DNA of 64,000 nucleotides from Pseudomonas putida (GTDB lineage Bacteria; Pseudomonadota; Gammaproteobacteria; Pseudomonadales; Pseudomonadaceae), in contig CP047152.1 in NCBI GenBank assembly GCA_041879295.1, positions 1,555,501 through 1,619,500 of the forward strand, given 5' to 3'. Within the stretch, counting starts at the first letter, position 1, and each line of letters begins with the position of its first letter. The notes beneath the pieces were generated by a model, which saw nothing but the letters and a program-made list of their open reading frames with translations, ran no database searches and was not told where the DNA came from. Of this stretch, positions 59,294 through 64,000 are shown one piece after another. The position numbers were made by a program, and so were the translations under genes.

Positions 59294-60877
59294 GTGAGCG
59301 TACGCATTTCTACTTCGCAGTTCTACAACACCAACAGTGCCAACTATCAGAGCAACTTTGCCAAGGCGGTGAAGACTCAGCAGGAAGCCAGCGATGGTAT
59401 CCGCGTGCGCTCTGGCAAGGACGATCCGGTGGGCGCGGCGCGTTTGCTGCAGCTTGAGCAGCAGCAGAACATGCTCAAGCAATACAGCGGCAACATCGTC
59501 AATGTGCGCAACGCCCTGGGCACTGCCGAGAGCACCCTGAACTCCATTGGCACCATTCTGCAGCGCGTCAACGAGCTTGCGGTGAGCTCGGGTAACGGTA
59601 CGTTCACCGACGCCGATCGCAAGGCCAATGCCGATGAACTGGCGTCGCTGGAAGACCAGTTGTTCTCGTTGATGAACAGCAAGGACGAGAACGGCAAGTA
59701 CATTTTCTCTGGTTCCAAGGGCGATACCCCGCCTTACGCGCGCAATGCCGATGGTACCTATAGCTACCAAGGCGACCAGGGCAAGCTCAACCTGCAGGTC
59801 GGTGACATGCTTAGCCTGGCCGCCAACGAGACCGGCTACGATGCCTTCGAGCAGGCGCTGAACACCAGCCGCAGCCAGACCAGCCTGACCGCACCGGCCA
59901 CCGACGATGGCCGCGTCAGCCTGTCCAACGGCCAGGTTTCCGGCAACAGCCTGTACAACGATCGCTTCCGCAGTGGCGAGCCGTACACCATCGAATTCCT
60001 CAGCAGCACCGAATACAAGATCACCGACGTCGACGGCAATGACGTTACGCTCGAGGCCGGTCAGGACGGCAAGTTCGACCCCAATGGCGATAACACCAGC
60101 ATCAGCTTCCGCGGTGTCGATCTGCGCCTGGACATCACCTTCAAGGACGGCGACAAGGGTAATGAAGATGCCGCTATTGCAGGGCATACTTTCAGCCTGA
60201 GTTCCAAGGCCGATGAGGTTTCCGGCACCCGCAGCCCTGGCAATACCTCCGCCGAGCAGGTGACAAGCGCGACCATCTCCGATCAGGCTGCCTACAAGGC
60301 CGCTTTCCCGGGCGGTGGCGCGGTGCTCAAGTTCACCGGCAGCAGCACCTTCGAGCTGTACGCCACGCCGGTCACGGCTGACAGCCGCCCGGTGGCCTCG
60401 GGTACGCTGGGCGGGCCGGGCGGCACTACCGCCACTGCGGCAGGGGTCAGCTTCGAGCTGTCTGGCGCACCGAACGCGGGGGACTCGTTCGCGGTCAAGG
60501 TCGATACCCATCAGACCCAGAACATCCTCGACACCATCGGCAAGCTGCGTACCGCCCTGACCAGTCCAGTGGACAACGACCCGGTGGCCCGGCAGAACTT
60601 CCTCGCGTCACTGGATTCGGCCATTGGCAACATCGCCAGTGCCACCAACCAGGTGTCGTCGTCGGTCAGTGCGATCGGTGGCCGAGGCCAGGCGCTGGAT
60701 GTGCAGGCCGAAACCAACGAGGCGCTGAGCACGGAGAACACCAAGACCCAGAGTTCGATTCGCGAAAGCGACCCGGCCGAAGTGATGCTGCGCCTGCAGA
60801 TGCAGACCAACATGCTGCAAGCGTCGCTGCAGGCCTATGCCAAGGTCGCCAGCTTGTCGTTGGTCAACTACATCTGA
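59294..60877 (+). CDS. flgL: Hook-filament junction protein FlgL (HAP3)
   Basis: This 527-residue protein starts at GTG 59294 (MSVRISTSQFYNTNSANYQSNFAKAVKTQQEASDGIRVRSGKDDPVGAARLLQLEQQ). The flagellin-like N- and C-terminal helices are conserved (C-terminus ESDPAEVMLRLQMQTNMLQASLQAYAKVASLSLVNYI). The middle (about 150-440) is a large variable insert, making it longer than many FlgL proteins. Last clear gene of flgFGHIJKL. Confidence 0.94.
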   Translation: MSVRISTSQFYNTNSANYQSNFAKAVKTQQEASDGIRVRSGKDDPVGAARLLQLEQQQNMLKQYSGNIVNVRNALGTAESTLNSIGTILQRVNELAVSSGNGTFTDADRKANADELASLEDQLFSLMNSKDENGKYIFSGSKGDTPPYARNADGTYSYQGDQGKLNLQVGDMLSLAANETGYDAFEQALNTSRSQTSLTAPATDDGRVSLSNGQVSGNSLYNDRFRSGEPYTIEFLSSTEYKITDVDGNDVTLEAGQDGKFDPNGDNTSISFRGVDLRLDITFKDGDKGNEDAAIAGHTFSLSSKADEVSGTRSPGNTSAEQVTSATISDQAAYKAAFPGGGAVLKFTGSSTFELYATPVTADSRPVASGTLGGPGGTTATAAGVSFELSGAPNAGDSFAVKVDTHQTQNILDTIGKLRTALTSPVDNDPVARQNFLASLDSAIGNIASATNQVSSSVSAIGGRGQALDVQAETNEALSTENTKTQSSIRESDPAEVMLRLQMQTNMLQASLQAYAKVASLSLVNYI

Positions 60878-60954
60878 TTCCATCCCCTCTTGCGTCACCC
60901 GGCGTGTGCCAGCCCATTCGGCGCTGGTCACGCTACTTCTTCAAGGTCTTCGCC

Positions 60955-63900
60955 GTGAATCAACAGACCCTCGTCAGCATCGCCATACCCGCCTTCAACC
61001 CCGAGTTCTTCCGCGCCACCTTGCTTAGCGCGCTCAACCAGGATTACTCGGCACTGCAAGTGCTGGTCTGCGATGACAGCCGTGGCCCGGAGATCCAGCG
61101 TATCGTCGACGAGGTGGTGAGCGAGACCGGCAAGCCGGTGCGCTACGTGCGCAACCCACAAACCCTTGGCTTCGCCCGTAACCTGCTGGCGTGCCTGGAG
61201 CATGCTGAAGGGCCGCTGATCAAGTTTCTCTGTGACGACGACCGACTGTTCCCTGAATGTGTCGGCCTGCAGGCCGCGGTCATGGAGCAGCATGCCGATG
61301 TCAGCATGACCATCTGCCAGCGCATGCTGTGCGCGGCCGACGATGCTTTGCTACCGCCGCGCATGCTCAATGCTGTGATGTGCCCGGAGGATGCGGTAGT
61401 CAAGGGCAGCGACTTGCTCGAAGCGTTGGAGACAAACGCCCCCAACCTGTTCGGCGGCCTTAGCCATGCACTGATGCGCCGTGACCTGGTGGCCGAGTAC
61501 CTGCCGGCGTTGGTGCAGGAGGGCAGTGGGTTTGTCGCGCGCCTGGACATGGCGCTGTACATTTGCCTCATGCGCCAAGGCAATCTGGGGCACCTGTCAC
61601 GCTTCCTCAGCATGGAGCGCCTGCACCCTGCGCGCCTGAGTCACCAGGCAGGCATGACCTTGGCCTTCCCCATCGAGACCGACTGGATAAAGGCAATGCT
61701 GGCCGCGCGGGCAAGCGAGGCTGCACCGGCCAGTGGCTGGGTACGCTATCTGTCGCTGGAGCGTTACCACGGCGAGCAGGGCGCGCAGTGGGACGAGTAC
61801 GAACTCAACCGCCTGTACGGGGCTCAGCAGGCCCGCCAGGCGCAACAGGTTGGTACCGACTGCCTGTCGTTTGACGAGTTGTATGCCCAGTGGCTGGAGT
61901 GTCGTGACCTGTCGGCTGCACAACTCAAGGCGTTGCCCAAGCGCTTCGAACAGTGGGCCCGGCAGCCGCGTATCGTCCCTGTGATCTGGGCCGAGGCGGG
62001 TGATGAACTGGCCCTTCGTGCGACCCTCGACAGCCTTGCGGCGCAGTCCTATGCGGCGGCCGGCACCTGGCTGCTGGCGCCTGCGACGCTGGAATTGGCA
62101 GGTCACCCGGTCGGGTTTGAGCGCATGCTCGTGCAGGGCAATGGCCTGGCCCAGGTGCAGGCGCGCCTGGCACGTGCAGGTGATGCCGACTGGATCCTGC
62201 TGTTGCGCGCTGGCGACCGCCTCGTGCCCCATGCTCTGGCGATCATGGGCGAGCGCATGGCACTTCGCGAGCGGGCCTGTATCTACGTCGACGAAGGTAG
62301 CCATGACGGGCTGCGCCCGACAACACCAATCTTCAAGCCAGATTTCAACCTCGACCTGATGCGCAGCCTGCCGTATGTAGGGCGCGTACTGGCATTCAAC
62401 TGTGCCGCTCTGCGCGAGGTCGGCGGCTTCGACCCGGACTTCGATACCCTTGCACCCCACGACCTGCTCTGGCGCCTGGCGGAAAGCCAGGGCCTGCAGG
62501 TCATCGAGCACATAGACGAACTCCTGGTGCATTGCCAGTGGGACTTTGGCCAGTGGCTGCACGACCCGCGCTGCGTGCGGCAGGCGCCACGCGTGGTTCA
62601 GGCCCATTTGCGACGCCTGGGCGTCGATGCCGTGGTTGTCGGTGCCGAAGGCATATCGTTGTGCCAGGTGGCGTACCAGCACCCGGAGCAAGCCTTGGTC
62701 TCGATCCTGGTGACGCTCGGTGACGACCTGAGCACGGTAATGCGTTGTGTCGAGTCCCTGTTCGAACACACCCAGTATGGCCATTTCGAGGTGCTGCTGA
62801 TTGCCTCGCCGGATACACCGACCGACCTGCGTCAATGGCTCCTGGCCATGCAGCGGCTTGGCAGCGATCAGCTACGTGTGATCGAGGTCGCCAGCGGCAG
62901 CCAGGTGGCGCAGTTGAATCAGGCCAGCGAGGCCGCCCGTGGCGATTACTTGCTGATGCTCGACAGCGCCTGCACCGCCTTCGACCGGCCATGGTTGGCG
63001 GAGTTGATGGCCCAGGCCCAGCGCCCGGAGGTCGGCGTGGTTGCGCCCAAGTTGTGTACCCGCACTGGCGAGGTGTTTGGCGCCGGGCTGGTTCTGGGGC
63101 TGCATGGCGGCGTCAGCAGCCCGTTCGTCGGCATGCCGGCTGACAGTGGCGGCTACATGCTCCGGCTCAATGCCGTGCAGAACTGGAGTGCGCTGAGCCT
63201 GGACTGCCTGCTGGTGCGCCGCGAGCTGTTCGCCACGCTGGGCGGTTTCGACGAGCAGGGACTCAAGGGCGGCCTACAGGACGCGGACCTCTGCCTGCGC
63301 ATCCGCGAACAAGGCTATCTGGCGGTGTGGACACCCCATGCAGTGCTCGTTCGCTTCGCCTCCACTCGCGACGCGCGGACCGACAGCAAGCGCAAGGTGC
63401 TGGACAAGGACATCTTCCATGAACGCTGGTTGGACAAGGTTGCCCGTGACCCTGCCTACAACCGCAACCTGAGCCTGAAGATGGCGAGCTTCAACCTTGA
63501 TGCCGGACAGCGTCGTGGCTGGGACCCGTTCATCAGCCGTGTGCTGCCGTCGGTGTTGGCGCTGCCGATCAACACCTCGGCGGTTGGTCACTACCGGGTG
63601 GCGCAGCCGTTCACCGAGCTGGAGCGCGCGGGCTGGATACAGGGGCGGCTTGATTTCAGTACACCCGAGATGATCGAGATCGAGCGTGAGAAGCCCGACG
63701 TGATGATCTTGCAGTGCCGCTACACGAGCAACTCGATCGATGAAATCACGCGCTTCAAGCGCCTGTCGAACGCCCGGCGCATCTACGAGATCGACGACTA
63801 CATCATCGACGTGCCGAAAAAGAACGCCCATGCGCGGAACATGCCGGCCAACATGCGTGAGCTGGTCACCCAAGGTATTGCCCTGTGCGACCGGGTGGTT

Positions 63901-64000
63901 GTGTCGACCCAGCCGCTAGCCGATGCCTTGTCGGGCATGCACCACGATATCCGGGTAGTCCCCAACATGCTAGCCGCCCCCCTGTGGGCTGGGCTGGCCA
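60955..64000 (+). CDS. Very large multi-domain glycosyltransferase (partial, runs off window)
   Basis: The frame opens at GTG 60955 (MNQQTLVSIAIPAFNPEFFRATLLSALNQDYSALQVLVCDDS) and is still open at 64000, over 1015 residues. Modules: a GT2 domain (about 1-230, with CDDD), a degenerate GT2-like domain (about 335-560), a third GT2 domain (about 575-800, GGFDEQGLKGGLQDADLCLRIREQGY), then the N-terminal part of a GT4-like domain (from about 850). Position right after flgL, where pseudomonads keep flagellin glycosylation genes before fliC, suggests it builds or attaches the flagellin glycan. Weak ribosome site. Confidence 0.85.
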   Translation, partial: MNQQTLVSIAIPAFNPEFFRATLLSALNQDYSALQVLVCDDSRGPEIQRIVDEVVSETGKPVRYVRNPQTLGFARNLLACLEHAEGPLIKFLCDDDRLFPECVGLQAAVMEQHADVSMTICQRMLCAADDALLPPRMLNAVMCPEDAVVKGSDLLEALETNAPNLFGGLSHALMRRDLVAEYLPALVQEGSGFVARLDMALYICLMRQGNLGHLSRFLSMERLHPARLSHQAGMTLAFPIETDWIKAMLAARASEAAPASGWVRYLSLERYHGEQGAQWDEYELNRLYGAQQARQAQQVGTDCLSFDELYAQWLECRDLSAAQLKALPKRFEQWARQPRIVPVIWAEAGDELALRATLDSLAAQSYAAAGTWLLAPATLELAGHPVGFERMLVQGNGLAQVQARLARAGDADWILLLRAGDRLVPHALAIMGERMALRERACIYVDEGSHDGLRPTTPIFKPDFNLDLMRSLPYVGRVLAFNCAALREVGGFDPDFDTLAPHDLLWRLAESQGLQVIEHIDELLVHCQWDFGQWLHDPRCVRQAPRVVQAHLRRLGVDAVVVGAEGISLCQVAYQHPEQALVSILVTLGDDLSTVMRCVESLFEHTQYGHFEVLLIASPDTPTDLRQWLLAMQRLGSDQLRVIEVASGSQVAQLNQASEAARGDYLLMLDSACTAFDRPWLAELMAQAQRPEVGVVAPKLCTRTGEVFGAGLVLGLHGGVSSPFVGMPADSGGYMLRLNAVQNWSALSLDCLLVRRELFATLGGFDEQGLKGGLQDADLCLRIREQGYLAVWTPHAVLVRFASTRDARTDSKRKVLDKDIFHERWLDKVARDPAYNRNLSLKMASFNLDAGQRRGWDPFISRVLPSVLALPINTSAVGHYRVAQPFTELERAGWIQGRLDFSTPEMIEIEREKPDVMILQCRYTSNSIDEITRFKRLSNARRIYEIDDYIIDVPKKNAHARNMPANMRELVTQGIALCDRVVVSTQPLADALSGMHHDIRVVPNMLAAPLWAGLA

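Overview
The window reads as chromosomal DNA of a Pseudomonas putida-group bacterium. The evidence is gene content and order: phhR/phhAB, acsA, the aot-argR-aru arginine block, alaS-lysC-rsmA followed by tRNA-Ser and tRNA-Arg genes, amrZ, bkdR/bkdA1A2B-lpdV, and a flagellar-chemotaxis cluster. High GC with strong third-position bias and several putida-type REP palindromes (core like GCGGGTTCACCCGC) agree. This identification uses remembered synteny; no database was searched. No prophage, insertion sequence, CRISPR array or rRNA operon was seen.

Layout. 1-5.0 kb: a partial LysR regulator divergent from a YdiJ-type FAD/4Fe-4S dehydrogenase, then an MFS exporter. 5.1-8.7 kb: phenylalanine hydroxylation genes phhA-phhB with the divergent activator gene phhR and candidate PhhR boxes between. 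8.8-11.5 kb: a small DUF2790 protein and acetyl-CoA synthetase. 12-16.1 kb: basic amino acid ABC transporter (aotJQMP) and the AraC-type arginine regulator argR. 16.1-17.1 kb: four 238-bp tandem repeats that begin inside the 3' end of argR. 17.4-25.0 kb: the arginine succinyltransferase (AST) operon aruC-aruF-aruG-astD-astB-orf-astE. 25.3-29.6 kb: alaS, lysC, rsmA/csrA. 29.7-30.3 kb: one tRNA-Ser and three tRNA-Arg genes. 30.7-35.5 kb: mgtE, amrZ, phnN, a fourth tRNA-Arg (CCT), a conserved hypothetical and a PAS-GGDEF diguanylate cyclase. 35.6-41.2 kb: the branched-chain keto acid dehydrogenase operon and its Lrp-type activator bkdR. 41.4-44.2 kb: a glutamine-synthetase-like ligase and an MFS transporter. 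44.3-60.9 kb: flgZ-flgN-flgM-flgA (leftward), cheV-cheR, flgBCDE and flgFGHIJKL (rightward). From 60.95 kb to the edge: a very large multi-domain glycosyltransferase, probably for flagellin glycosylation.

How it works together. Much of the window is amino acid catabolism under specific activators (PhhR, ArgR, BkdR) plus, by inference, Crc/Hfq catabolite repression: AANAANAA motifs lie just before phhA, acsA, bkdA1 and the glutamine-synthetase-like gene. The flagellar block shows a promoter hierarchy readable in the DNA: sigma-54 elements before flgA, flgB and flgF, and a FliA (sigma-28) element before flgM. AmrZ, RsmA, the diguanylate cyclase and FlgZ link motility to c-di-GMP and post-transcriptional control.

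The least explained structure is a family of about 213-220 bp palindromic elements (16904-17116 and 48771-48990). Their outer arms and loop words are conserved, while their inner stems differ in sequence but remain self-complementary. One copy has been amplified in tandem with the argR tail.
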